Origin: Streptomyces sp. NBC_01304
GTDB taxonomy: Bacteria > Actinomycetota > Actinomycetes > Streptomycetales > Streptomycetaceae
Reading direction: 5' to 3'
Assembly (NCBI RefSeq): GCF_035975855.1
Contig: NZ_CP109055.1
Location: forward strand, 62,001-126,000
DNA: 64,000 nucleotides
In this document: positions 36,099 through 45,104 of the stretch, piece by piece
How the letters are laid out: each line of letters begins with the position of its first letter
How positions within the stretch are numbered: the stretch's first letter is position 1
Position numbers and translations under genes: made by a program
The notes under the pieces: generated by a model
The model's database searches: none
Told to the model about the DNA's origin: nothing
The model's input: the letters and a program-made list of their open reading frames with translations, nothing else

Positions 36099-36893
36099 TC
36101 ATCCGGCCGCGCCGGAGTCGGTGACGGGGTTGTCGGCGTATCGGGGAGAGAGCCGGTAGGCGTGTTCCAGGGCTCGGATCATGTTCCGGATCAGGTCGCG
36201 GAGTTGATCGTCGGGGGGCATGCGCCGGAGGAGTTCGTGGATGGCCCTGCGGTGGCGTCGGCTGAGCTGTTCCACGAAGGCGGTGGCGTCCGGCAGGCCC
36301 ATGGCGGGCTGCAGGACCAGGACGGCGTTGGCGCGGTCGCCGCGCGCGCGATCACGGTCGAGGCTCCCCAGGTCGTTGGAAAGGCGCGTCCAACTGCCCA
36401 GCTCGCGAAGGAGTGCGGTGAGCTCCGGTTCGTCCAGCCGGTGGGCTGTGCCGGTGTCATGCAGCAGGCAGAGTGTCGCAAGGAGCGCGGTCGCACCGAT
36501 ACTGGACTCCGCGATGGACAAGTAGTGGTCAATGTCCCCGTCGACCGGCCCGGTGAGCCATTCCCGCTCGCTCTCCAGCGCGGCCGCGTAGTCGTCGTGA
36601 CTTGCTCGCCACCAGTCCAGTGCGACGGAGTCACCGAAGCCAGTCAGCAGGGACTCCTGATGCCGGAGGCAGGTGCCCAACTGGGCGGGCCGGCTATGGA
36701 GTTCCATCTGGTCGTCCATCCACAGGCCCAGGGCACAGTTGGCGGTCAGCACGATGCGCCGGTCGGACAGCGGTGGTTCGCCACTGCCGCCGTAGAGCGC
36801 CTCGACGAAGTCGGCCGCGGCAGCCACCTGGGCACGTGTGATGCCGAATCCGGCCCACAGGTGGCGGGTGCGGTGCTCCAGATCCGTCGGCAA
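36099..36893 (-). CDS. Class I terpene synthase
   Basis: This 264-residue protein has the Asp-rich metal motif as MDDQME (Asp60, Asp61, Glu64) and the second metal triad as NDLGSLDRD (Asn173, Ser177, Asp181). A C-terminal SPRYADN could supply the Arg-Tyr pair. It ionises a prenyl diphosphate and cyclises it with Mg2+. The TTG start at 36893 follows AAGGAAG. It is shorter than typical bacterial sesqui- or diterpene synthases (300 or more), mainly at the N-terminus. It lies 64 bases after the prenyl synthase gene, so the substrate is probably that enzyme's product. Confidence 0.8.
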   Translation of the reverse strand: MPTDLEHRTRHLWAGFGITRAQVAAAADFVEALYGGSGEPPLSDRRIVLTANCALGLWMDDQMELHSRPAQLGTCLRHQESLLTGFGDSVALDWWRASHDDYAAALESEREWLTGPVDGDIDHYLSIAESSIGATALLATLCLLHDTGTAHRLDEPELTALLRELGSWTRLSNDLGSLDRDRARGDRANAVLVLQPAMGLPDATAFVEQLSRRHRRAIHELLRRMPPDDQLRDLIRNMIRALEHAYRLSPRYADNPVTDSGAAG

Positions 36894-36957
36894 GGGATCA
36901 CTTCCTTAACTGTCGCACCGGGGGGGCCGCTCTGCGAGCCGTCCGTGAGGCAGCGGC

Positions 36958-37992
36958 TCAATACCGTTGGATCAGGCCGACGAAGCCCTCGAAGTCGGCG
37001 TGCGGGCGAGCCGGCAGATCTGCTTGCCGGAGGTGGCGAAGGGCTTGTGCAGCCGTGGTGCGGATCATCAGCTCGGTTCTGGCGCGTCCGCCACATCGCT
37101 CGACAACCACGGCCAGCTCGGCCAGTTCGTTCTCCGAGGCGGATGCGGTGCCCCGCAAGTAGGCGGCCACGGGCTCCTTGTCGGCGCCCCCGGCCCGCAG
37201 CGCCGAGGTGATGGGATAGGTGTACTTGCGCGCACGCAGATCGGAGTAGCTGGGTTCCTTGCCGTTAATCGCCCACAAGTCCTCAAGGTCGTTGTTGAGC
37301 TGCATCATGGTGCCCAGCTCCCGCCCGAGAGCCTCGATGGCGTCGACCTGACGTGCTGTGGCGCTGGATGCCAGGGCGCCGACGCGGCAAAGGAGCCCGA
37401 GCGGCACGGCCGTCTTCATGTTGATGACGGCCAGGTTCTCGGCCTCGGTGACCGGGCCCTCGGTCAGGCGCACATCGGCACACTGGCCGGCGGCGCAGAC
37501 CCGGGTCACTTCCGCCAGCGCGAGGATCATCTCGTCCCGGCGCGCATAGGCGTGCCTGGTGAGGCATTCAAAGGCAAGCGCCAGCAGTACGTTGCCCGCC
37601 AGCAGGGCCTTGTCCCTCCCGAACACCCTCCAGGCGGTCGGTCGGCCGTAGCGGGTGAAGTCGGCGTCCATGATGTTGTCGTGGATGCCCACCTGTGCTG
37701 CCGTCAGGTTCGCCGCGACCGCGGCCCCCGCGCCATGGCCCCACTCGGATCCGTCGATGGTGGTGCAGAGCAGGACGGAGATGGCCAGGCGAAACCGTGG
37801 AGTCCGGCCCTGCCCGGGCACCCAGCCGCCGCCTGGTCCGATGCCGAAATGATGGCGCGCGACCTCGCGCAGGTCTTCCGGCAGTCGCTCGATGACGGAC
37901 GCGTGCCGGTCCTGCAGCAGCTCTTGGCCGAGGCGAACCAGGTCTTCGGGAGAGCGACGGGGCGACGAATGAGCCGGTGTCGAGGAATTCAT
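36958..37992 (-). CDS. Polyprenyl (probably geranylgeranyl or farnesyl) diphosphate synthase
   Basis: The start at ATG 37992 follows GGAGAG and gives 344 residues. The helical isoprenyl synthase pattern is clear: the first Asp-rich region reads HDNIMDAD (Asp105, Asn106, Asp109), GRDKALLAGNVLL follows, and the second region is QLNNDLEDL (Asn234, Asp235, Asp238). In both motifs one Asp of the canonical DDxxD is Asn. It would extend allylic diphosphates with isopentenyl diphosphate and feed the downstream terpene synthase. Chain length cannot be told from sequence alone. Confidence 0.8.
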   Translation of the reverse strand: MNSSTPAHSSPRRSPEDLVRLGQELLQDRHASVIERLPEDLREVARHHFGIGPGGGWVPGQGRTPRFRLAISVLLCTTIDGSEWGHGAGAAVAANLTAAQVGIHDNIMDADFTRYGRPTAWRVFGRDKALLAGNVLLALAFECLTRHAYARRDEMILALAEVTRVCAAGQCADVRLTEGPVTEAENLAVINMKTAVPLGLLCRVGALASSATARQVDAIEALGRELGTMMQLNNDLEDLWAINGKEPSYSDLRARKYTYPITSALRAGGADKEPVAAYLRGTASASENELAELAVVVERCGGRARTELMIRTTAAQALRHLRQADLPARPHADFEGFVGLIQRY

Positions 37993-38100
37993 GGCGAGCT
38001 CTCCCCTCGAGCAGGAGCGGTTCGTGGCCGATGGCCTCCTTAGGAGCATGCCCGGGCCGCTGTCCGGGCATCCACGGGACTCCGGGTAAGCCAACTCATG

Positions 38101-38118
38101 GTCACTGGTCAGAGTGAC
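38101..38118. promoter_or_regulatory. Inverted repeat upstream of the terpene cassette, possible operator
   Basis: GTCACT and AGTGAC form a perfect 6-bp dyad with a 6-base spacer, 109 bases upstream of the prenyl synthase start, in the 368-bp region between it and the divergent gene at 38361. The size suits a dimeric repressor such as TetR. No linked regulator gene is visible. Confidence 0.35.
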
Positions 38119-38360
38119 GTCGTGGAATCCATGGCGAGTCGCGCAGGCGGGTGTTGGCGGAGCCGTCCCTCGAAAGGACCCACACCCGTCCTAATGTGAC
38201 TTGCGTCAGCTGATCCGTGGCTGCTCGCTGAGCTCCATTGAACGAGACAGGCATGAACCGAATCCGGTCAGGTTGCATGGTCCACGGATCTTGAAGCGCG
38301 TGACCTCCCTAAACTCCGCAGGGCCGCACTCAGGCGGCACGGACTGGGAAGAGACAGGGC

Positions 38361-38657
38361 ATGCCACAGATAGAGGTCATCAGGCTGGAAGATGGGCAGA
38401 GTCCCCACGAAACTGCTGCTGAAGCCGATAGGGGTCCAATGGTGGCCGCCACCTCCCTGAACAAGGTCGCCCTGCTGCAACTGTTGAAGCAGAACGGAGT
38501 CCCCAGCGCGTACGTTGTCAGCGGGGAAGGGCATCACCAGCTGATGGTGCTTCATGACAATGGAGCTCTGGCGCCGCATGACCCGGAGCGCAACACATCT
38601 GAGTACGTACTGGTGGAGGGCGTTGAGGACCTGCCCGAGTCTCCGCTACTGCCGTGA
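38361..38657 (+). CDS. Small hypothetical protein divergent from the terpene genes
   Basis: This 98-residue protein starts at ATG 38361 after AGAGACAGGG: MPQIEVIRLEDGQSPHETAA, LLQLLKQNGVPSAYVVSGEG, HHQLMVLHDNGALAP. No known family is recognised. Codon usage supports coding. Confidence 0.4.
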   Translation: MPQIEVIRLEDGQSPHETAAEADRGPMVAATSLNKVALLQLLKQNGVPSAYVVSGEGHHQLMVLHDNGALAPHDPERNTSEYVLVEGVEDLPESPLLP

Positions 38658-38819
38658 CCTGCTGATCGCGGCCGCACGCCCGGTGCCGGGCACCACCAAG
38701 TACGCCCATGCCTGGCGTGGCGGCGATGGCAGTACGGTGAAGGAATGCCGCTGCGGCCGACGGCAGGGGTACCTGCTCCAGAGCGTGGCGGGCTTCCGTC
38801 GAGCCTCATCTCGTTGGCG

Positions 38820-39690
38820 AAGAGCCGGTCCCCGATGCAGGTAATGCTGTTGGGCACCTGCATCTAGTCGGAGACCAGCGAATACCTTCCGGGCTGCAGC
38901 GCCACGCCCTGCCGGGCACCAGGTCGGCGATGTACATCGAGCTGTCCGCGCGGAAAGCCAGGTCGTCCGGGGACTGCACGGGGCTGTCCATCGGCACAAT
39001 CACCTCTAGGTCCCCGGTGGCCGGGTCGACGGCGCTGATGCGCCCAGCCAGAAGTTCGGCGACGTACAGGCGCCTGTCGGGACCGAATGCGATGCCGTTG
39101 GAACCCACAGCCGGTGGGGTGGCATCAGCCGTTCGGGCTGCCAACGGGCGTTTCTGGGCTGCTGGTTGCCGGACGAGTCGAACCTGCGGGAACTTATGCA
39201 GGTCGAGTGCGTTCTTCCGGAGGGTGACCGGCCAGGCGTGCTGGACCTCGGGGGTCGGCTCGACAGACCGCGCCCGGCGCTTGCGGGGCACGGTGACGAC
39301 CTCGGCGACGTGGGTGACCTGTTCGGCGAGAACACGGACGGAGCTGGCGTTCTGCAGCGGCCCGAGTTGGCAGAGGTTTGGGGAAGCCGTGGCGGTAGAA
39401 GCCGTGGAGTGTCTTCGGCCCTTTGCTCCACGCCTCGAAGAGGTGTATACCTCCGCGCCCGTACACCGGCAGCCGGCCGGACAGGATCCCTGGGACACCG
39501 ACCTGGAAACCCGTCGCGAAGATGATGCGGTCGACCTCGTACGCAGTCCCGGCAACGGCAGATGTCTCGGTGATCCGCTCCACGCCATGGGTGTCGACCG
39601 TGTCGATCAGGGTGCCGTTGTCCCGGTTGGAGGTCCCCAGGTAGCTCGTCGGCACTGCCGACGGCATCCGCTTCCAGATCCGCGCCTCCG
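38820..39690 (-). pseudogene. Degraded Baeyer-Villiger-type monooxygenase tail fused to an SMP-30-like fragment
   Basis: From 39690 leftward the minus strand encodes the C-terminal part of a flavin monooxygenase (DRIIFATGFQVGVPGILSGR, GPKTLHGFYRHGFP, then in another frame LCQLGPLQNASSVRVLAEQV and EPTPEVQHAWPVTLRK). It then runs without a stop into an SMP-30/gluconolactonase-like propeller piece (GSNGIAFGPDRRLYVAELLA, QSPDDLAFRADSSMYIADLV), which decays through further shifts near 38870. Neither catalytic N-terminus is present. Confidence 0.65.
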
Positions 39691-39769
39691 TAATCGCACA
39701 CGTCCCTGCCGTCGTCGACGCCGACCGGAACTCAGGGCCCGCGACGCCGGGTAGACAGTGGCGATGAGG

Positions 39770-39955
39770 TCATCAAGCCCCAAATCTGGGTGGTCAGCTG
39801 CAGTTGTACGTCGGTGCCGCGCACGGCAACTACAACGCCGAGGTCGAGCAGGCCGTCGTGCGGTTCCAGGAGGCGCGGGCCATCGGGGAGGAGTCCGGGG
39901 TGTACGGCCCGGTGTCGCGGCGGCAGGTGGAGGCGGAAACGTCCGATCCGGACCA
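39770..39955 (+). pseudogene. C-terminal remnant of a peptidoglycan-binding-domain protein
   Basis: The reading LQLYVGAAHGNYNAEVEQAV, VRFQEARAIGEESGVYGPVS and RRQVEAETSDP is the PG_binding_1 three-helix repeat that ends many secreted hydrolases. The upstream enzyme part is missing. Confidence 0.5.
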
Positions 39956-40006
39956 GCCCCGCGAGCGCAGGGCCGGCCCGGATCGGATTGACCGGTTCAG
40001 GGGGCT

Positions 40007-40807
40007 TCAGTTGCCCGGCTCGTCCTTCTCGTAGCCGGGCTTCAGCGGCAGCTGCTGGCCGGGCAGCAAAGACGCGTTGATCTCCAGCGTGATGACATGG
40101 GTGTCGGGCTTGATGTCGGCGCCGAGGATGTCGCGGAGTTCCCTGGAGTACTGCTCGGAGAGCTTGAACTTCCAGTCCTTGGGGCCGAGGCTGATCTTGC
40201 CCTGGTTGATGCGCGGGTTGATCAGGTCGGTGTAGAAGTCGACGGTGTCGTAGTGGGCCAGCTCGATGATGTGCGGGCTCGGCTTGTCATCGATGTAGAC
40301 GTTGGCGCTGGCCCTGGTGATGAACGGGAAGTTGTGCAGCCAGAAGCCGTCGACGCGGTGTGAGCGGCCGGTCTTGGTGTTGGTGAACTTCCAGCCGCCG
40401 GGGTACCAGATCCGCCCGTTGAGGAAGTTGATGTTGCTGTACCCGTCCCTGCCGACCGGGGTCCACACGCCCTTGCCGCCCTTCAGGGGCCCCACCGGGC
40501 AAACCCCCTCAGCCTTGATGCCGTTGCGCTTCAGCTCGGCCAGGGTGGCCGGGGCGAAGGGGAGCGTGCCGGTGCCGGACTCGGCGAAGAACCAGAAGGC
40601 CGTCTTCTTGTCGTTGGCATCGTCGTAGTAGTGGCCCATCGGCTTGTCCTTCTGACCCGTGGGCGGGTTGTAGAAGGACGGCAGGCAGTTGGTGGCCGGG
40701 GGGTTGCCCTTGGGGTACTGCGGGTCGTCGTCCGCAGTGGCGGACGGGGCGGCCACGGACAGCAGGGCGGCGGCGGTCAGGGCCACGGACGTCTTGGCGA
40801 AGCGCAC
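40007..40807 (-). CDS. Secreted hypothetical protein
   Basis: GTG 40807 follows GGGAG and gives 266 residues with a signal peptide (RFAKTSVALTAAALLSVAAP, cleavage near SATA-DD). Motifs include NCLPSFYNPPTGQKDKPMGH, VCPVGPLKGGKGVWTPVGRD and RVDGFWLHNFPFITR. No enzyme family is recognised. It lies downstream of two DUF4331 genes on the same strand and may be coexpressed with them. An upstream alternative start at 40843 would bury the ribosome site. Confidence 0.65.
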   Translation of the reverse strand: MRFAKTSVALTAAALLSVAAPSATADDDPQYPKGNPPATNCLPSFYNPPTGQKDKPMGHYYDDANDKKTAFWFFAESGTGTLPFAPATLAELKRNGIKAEGVCPVGPLKGGKGVWTPVGRDGYSNINFLNGRIWYPGGWKFTNTKTGRSHRVDGFWLHNFPFITRASANVYIDDKPSPHIIELAHYDTVDFYTDLINPRINQGKISLGPKDWKFKLSEQYSRELRDILGADIKPDTHVITLEINASLLPGQQLPLKPGYEKDEPGN

Positions 40808-40910
40808 GGGAACACTCCCAGGGATCTTGCCCCCCTCGGTCATTACGTTCAGTGAAGCCGTGCTTGCATACCGCGTCTCTTTGATGCGCCTGTTCGAGGG
40901 ATGCGCCAGG

Positions 40911-42407
40911 TCAGATCACGCCGTGCGGGACAGCGAGGTAGGGGAAGGACGCCTCGAGCCTGGTGGGCGGCGCGGTGGCCAGGGTGAAGCCGAACAGGGA
41001 GGCGTTCTGCGTGAGAGCCGGCTCGCCCATGGCGACGCGGACCAGGACATGGGTCGGGTCGTCGGTCAGCCGGCGTCCGTTCGGGAAGCCCTGCGGATCG
41101 CCGTCCAGGAACCCGCCCTTGCGCGGATTGCCGGTCACGGGGGTCGACATGTTCAGCCGCAGCATCTCGGCCGGGGTGAACTTCGACGGGTCCGCGTCGG
41201 CGTTCAGGAGCTGGGAGTTGAGGTCGCGCTTGATCGGGCAGTCGGTGCCGTCCCCCACCGGGCAGCGGGCCTTGCTGGACAGGCCCGTCATGAGCAACTC
41301 GTACATGTCCTTGCGCGGATTGCCCGGCGGCCTGGCCAGGCCCGGATGCAGGGCGTGGATCATCGGCGGCGACTTGAGCTGCGTAATCATCTTCAGCAGG
41401 TGCTCGTTGCGGGCGTCGTCGGCCGGCTTCCAGGTGTTGTACTGGTCGGCGATCCCGCCCGGAACGCCCATGACCAGGCCGCGGGCGAGGCCGGGCGGGG
41501 TGAGGTAGTTGTCCGGGGCCAGCGCCTCGTTGAGGATGACGTGCCCCATGCGGGACACCTGCGCGTAGCGCGGCTCGGCGCGCTGGTCGCCCGAGGTGGC
41601 CCCGCGGGTCACGTCCAGGGTCTCGCGGGCGGCCGTGGCCCAGCTGCCGAGGACCGGGTTGCGCTTCGGGTCGCCGCCCAGGGCAAGGGCCTTCTTCGGC
41701 ACCTGGATGGCCATGGCGGTCACGTTGGTGCCCAGGAGCGGGCTGAACGGTAGCGGGACCTCGACCCCGCTCTTCAGCATCGCCATCTCACGGGCGTCGT
41801 TGAAGAAGGCGTCCGCCGCCTGACCCGCGTACGTCTTGATCCCGCCGGGCAGGGAGAGCACGGCCTGCTCACGCAGCTTGGTGTAGTCGGGCATCCCGGC
41901 GGCCCCGGACCGGCTGGGGGCCGCGATGCCGTCCTCGACCAGGACCTTGGACGGCTTGCCGGGGCGCAGTTCCTCCAGCGTGTAGCGCTGTTTGAACTTG
42001 AGGTTCGGGGAGGAGAGCGAGTCGACCCTGCCGGACAGCACGCTGAAGAACTTCCGCTCGCCCTCGTCGCGGAAGGTCCAGCGGTAGGTGAGGTCGGGGG
42101 TACCGGTGCCGCGGGTGTCGATGTTGAGGTCGTAGCGGGCCTTCGTGGCGAACGTGGACGGCGGCATGACCCCGTCCACGGGCAGCCGCAGCGACTGGTA
42201 CGTCGTGATGAACGTGACCGTGTCCGGGGCCTCCGGGCTGGTGAAGGCGTACAGGTCACCGCCGTTGATCTCGGGGTCGAGCATCGCGGACGGCGCGTCG
42301 ATGTGGCTGCCCGCGCGGGCCGGGCCGCTGCCCGGGACCACCAGCACGCCCACGGCCAGGGCGATGAGTACGGCGCAGGCCGGCACTCCGGGTACGCGTG
42401 CGTTCAT
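40911..42407 (-). CDS. Secreted DUF4331 protein (first of two complete copies, downstream)
   Basis: 498 residues with a signal peptide (ACAVLIALAVGVLVVPGSGP, then ARA-GSH). The DUF4331 opening SHIDAPSAMLDPEINGGDLY and internal KKALALGGDPKRNPVLGSW and FPNGRRLTDD are typical. DUF4331 proteins are extracytoplasmic with propeller-like repeats and unknown biochemical function. GAGGAG precedes the ATG, 60 bases after the stop of the upstream paralogue, so the two form an operon. Confidence 0.85.
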   Translation of the reverse strand: MNARVPGVPACAVLIALAVGVLVVPGSGPARAGSHIDAPSAMLDPEINGGDLYAFTSPEAPDTVTFITTYQSLRLPVDGVMPPSTFATKARYDLNIDTRGTGTPDLTYRWTFRDEGERKFFSVLSGRVDSLSSPNLKFKQRYTLEELRPGKPSKVLVEDGIAAPSRSGAAGMPDYTKLREQAVLSLPGGIKTYAGQAADAFFNDAREMAMLKSGVEVPLPFSPLLGTNVTAMAIQVPKKALALGGDPKRNPVLGSWATAARETLDVTRGATSGDQRAEPRYAQVSRMGHVILNEALAPDNYLTPPGLARGLVMGVPGGIADQYNTWKPADDARNEHLLKMITQLKSPPMIHALHPGLARPPGNPRKDMYELLMTGLSSKARCPVGDGTDCPIKRDLNSQLLNADADPSKFTPAEMLRLNMSTPVTGNPRKGGFLDGDPQGFPNGRRLTDDPTHVLVRVAMGEPALTQNASLFGFTLATAPPTRLEASFPYLAVPHGVI

Positions 42408-42466
42408 GGCTGTACGACTCCTCGTGCCGGTGTGGGCCGGGTCAGTGGGGCGGGGACCGGTACGGG

Positions 42467-43861
42467 TCAGTGGGGCAGGGACCGGTACGGGAAGGCGCGG
42501 GTGTGCGGCTTGGCCGGCTTGTCGATGGAGTTGAGCTTGGTCAGCCAGTCCGTCTTGACGCCGACCAGGCCGCCCATGAGGATCCGCATGTTCACCGCTT
42601 CGATGTCGTCGCCGAAGCGCCGCCCGTTGGGGAAGCCCTGCGGGTCGCCGTCGAACATCGTGTACGGCTTGGGCTGCTCGTTCACCGGGGTGCCCATGTG
42701 GAGCCGCAACATCTCGGCGGGCCGGACCGCGCGGGCGTCGGCGTCCTGGTTGAGAGCGTGCGCATTGACCTTGTCGATGCCCTTGAAGACGTACTCGAAG
42801 AGATCGTCGCGACGTCCCTCGGGCGCCTCCGCGCCGGTGGCCAGGCTGACGTTGTGCGGGCCGAAGGGGTGCAGCGTGAGCTTCGTCAGACCGTTCCAGT
42901 CGCCGTCCTCATGCGGTTCGCGGGTCTGGTAGACATCGGCGATCCCGCCCGGGGTGCCGATCACGGGCAGGCTGTCCGGCGACATGGTCTCGATGAAGTG
43001 CGGCATGCCCATCCGGGACACCTGCACATACGGCTCCACACCGGGGGCGTCGAGCTTCAGGGAGCGGCGGGACGCCGTGGACCAGATGCCCACGACCGGG
43101 TTGCGCTTCGGATCGCCGCCGAGGGCGAGGGCCTTCTTCGGCAGCTGCAGGGTCATCGTGTGGGCGTTGGTGACGGCCACCGGGTTGAACGGCGGAATGA
43201 ACGGGGCGCCGACCCGGATCATCGCGTACAGCCTCGGATTGAAGAAGAACGAGTCGGGGATCTGCCCCACATACGTCTGCCCGCCGCCCGGCAGCTGCGC
43301 GGTGGCGTCCTTGCGCAGGGCGTCGTAGTCGGGCATGAGCTTGCCGCCCGCGTAGGAGGGGGCGACCGCGCCGTCCGTGACGAGCGTGTGGGGTGCCCTG
43401 CCGGGGCGGAGCTCCTGGAGGGTGTACTTCTGGCGGAAGGCAACGGCCTTGTCCTCGAGGGAGCGCACCGGCCCGGTGACCGCGGCGATGGTGCCGGCCG
43501 GGCGGTGGTCCTCGGTGGTGAAGGTGTAGCGGTACGTCACCTCGGGCCGGCCGTCGCCGGTGGTGTCGGCGTGGATCTCGAAGCGGGTGTCGGTGGCGTA
43601 CGGGTAGAGCGCGAAGGGGCTGCCGGGCCCCTGCAGCGCGTGGTAGTCGGCGGCGACGGTGACGGTGTCCGGAGCCTCGGGGCTCGTGAACGCGTACAGA
43701 TCGCTGCCGTCGATGGCGATGTCGGCCGCCGTGGACGGGGAGTCCACATGGCTGGCGGCCCCGGCCCGGCCGGTGACCGGCCCGCCGAACCAGCCGGCCG
43801 CGAGCACGGTGCAGGCGAGCGCCGTGCAGACGGCCGGGCGGGAGATTTGACGGACCGTCAC
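42467..43861 (-). CDS. Secreted DUF4331 protein (second complete copy, upstream)
   Basis: 464 residues from GTG 43861 with a signal peptide (ALACTVLAAGWFGGPVTG). It carries SHVDSPSTAADIAIDGSDLY, KKALALGGDPKRNPVVGIW and FPNGRRFGDDIEAV. It is a paralogue of the following gene, diverged but alignable along its length. Its first 94 codons and about 100 upstream bases recur at 62478-62890. The 5' flank ends with the tail of another gene (PTQPTVEIEVIGAAP on the minus strand near 43980), which is also present at the second site. Confidence 0.85.
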   Translation of the reverse strand: MTVRQISRPAVCTALACTVLAAGWFGGPVTGRAGAASHVDSPSTAADIAIDGSDLYAFTSPEAPDTVTVAADYHALQGPGSPFALYPYATDTRFEIHADTTGDGRPEVTYRYTFTTEDHRPAGTIAAVTGPVRSLEDKAVAFRQKYTLQELRPGRAPHTLVTDGAVAPSYAGGKLMPDYDALRKDATAQLPGGGQTYVGQIPDSFFFNPRLYAMIRVGAPFIPPFNPVAVTNAHTMTLQLPKKALALGGDPKRNPVVGIWSTASRRSLKLDAPGVEPYVQVSRMGMPHFIETMSPDSLPVIGTPGGIADVYQTREPHEDGDWNGLTKLTLHPFGPHNVSLATGAEAPEGRRDDLFEYVFKGIDKVNAHALNQDADARAVRPAEMLRLHMGTPVNEQPKPYTMFDGDPQGFPNGRRFGDDIEAVNMRILMGGLVGVKTDWLTKLNSIDKPAKPHTRAFPYRSLPH

Positions 43862-43999
43862 GGAAGGGCCTCTCGGTGGCTGCCCCGCCTGGCGCCGGGC
43901 GTCAAGCCCCACTGCATGCCACCGGGTACCGCCGCGCCATCGGGACTAGCCCGAGTGGGGCGCTGCCCCAATCACTTCGATCTCTACGGTGGGCTGCGT

Positions 44000-44163
44000 G
44001 GGACGGACGGAGGTGTGGCGATGGGGCGTGAGCACCGTGGTGACGACAACGGCGACGGCGCCTCCGGCCGCGTTTCAGCGGAGCGCCAGCAGATCACGGC
44101 CACCCCGCAGCACAGCACGGCCAAGGCAGCCATCGCGTAGGAGATCCCGGCGATGCACAGGCC
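44000..44163 (-). CDS. Possible small membrane protein
   Basis: One minus-strand frame reads GGLCIAGISYAMAALAVLCC, GVAVICWRSAETRPEAPSPL and ends near 44000. A single membrane helix with a short charged tail is typical of many streptomycete orphan peptides. The start is not certain, and no homologue is recognised. Confidence 0.25.
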
Positions 44164-44279
44164 ACCGCGGACGAGGTGCTGCGCTGTTCGGCTGAGGGTC
44201 GGTTACCTGTGCTGGGTCGTGCCGGTTCTCATTGTCGCCACGCTCGCGGGGAGGTGGCGCAACCGAGAGGCCTTGAAGC

Positions 44280-45104
44280 GTGATCAAGAGGTGCAGTGCA
44301 GTTCGCGGCGCGGCAGCGCCCATCACCTTGGCCAGTGTGCTCTGTCTGGGCGCCGTCCCGGCAGCCATCGCGGCGGGCCCGGACAAGTCGGCCGTTCCGG
44401 CTCGCCTGACTGCAGCCTGCCGGCTGCCCAACGGGGGCGGAGCTGGTGGCTGGGCAGCTGACGGGCTGCGGTTGAGCGCCCGGGACAACCGCAAGGCGAA
44501 CGACTTCCTGGTCGGCGCGTGCAGGGCCGAGCGGTCCATCAGCCCGCAGGTGGCCGCCGCGGCGCGGCTCAGCCAGGCCCAACTGGTGGGCTTCCAAAAC
44601 CGTTTGAAGTCCCCGGATTCCCTCAAGCGCAAGATCGCCACCCGCATGCAGGACCGTGGGACGACCGCGGAGGCAGAACTCGCCAGGCTCACGGACGCCG
44701 TCCGCTACACCCTGCAGTGGAATGACCGGCAGTACACCGGCGGCGTGACCATCGCCTCGGCCGTATTGGCCGGCTGGGGGAACACGAGCAACGAATGGAA
44801 GAACTCCTGGGCCTTCCCGGCCGACAAGGGCTACCCGAGGGTCGTCAACTCCTCCTGGAAGGCACCGGCAGCCGGACAGCTCTTCGAGATCCAGTTCCAC
44901 ACACGGGCAGGCAAGCAGGCGAACCTGAAGGGGCACGTGCTGTACGAGGAAGAGCGCCTTCCGCGTACGTCACCAGAGCGCAAAGCGGAACTCCACCAGC
45001 AGCAAGCCGCCCTGTACGCCAAGGTCCCCGTGCCCGCCGGTGCCCCCCAGCTGGCCGCTCCACCCGCTCAGCCCTCACCCGAACTTCTCGCCGCCACAGG
45101 CTGA
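44280..45104 (+). CDS. Secreted RelA/SpoT-like ATP:nucleotide 3'-pyrophosphokinase
   Basis: 274 residues from GTG 44280, preceded by GAGAGG, with a signal peptide (APITLASVLCLGAVPAAIAA). The RelA/SpoT synthetase pattern is present: SLKRKIATRM (114-123), LTDAVRYTL (137-145), NSWAFPADKGYPRVVNSSW (175-193) and FEIQFHT (202-208). Secreted ATP:nucleotide 3'-pyrophosphokinases are known from streptomycetes and transfer pyrophosphate from ATP to the 3'-OH of purine nucleotides. The C-terminus is proline-rich. Outside the cell it could act as an interbacterial toxin or nucleotide modifier; that role is inferred. Confidence 0.75.
   Translation: MIKRCSAVRGAAAPITLASVLCLGAVPAAIAAGPDKSAVPARLTAACRLPNGGGAGGWAADGLRLSARDNRKANDFLVGACRAERSISPQVAAAARLSQAQLVGFQNRLKSPDSLKRKIATRMQDRGTTAEAELARLTDAVRYTLQWNDRQYTGGVTIASAVLAGWGNTSNEWKNSWAFPADKGYPRVVNSSWKAPAAGQLFEIQFHTRAGKQANLKGHVLYEEERLPRTSPERKAELHQQQAALYAKVPVPAGAPQLAAPPAQPSPELLAATG

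Noticed and set aside
42398..44140. 580-codon plus-strand frame
   Set aside because: Antisense to a DUF4331 gene with signal peptide and conserved motifs.
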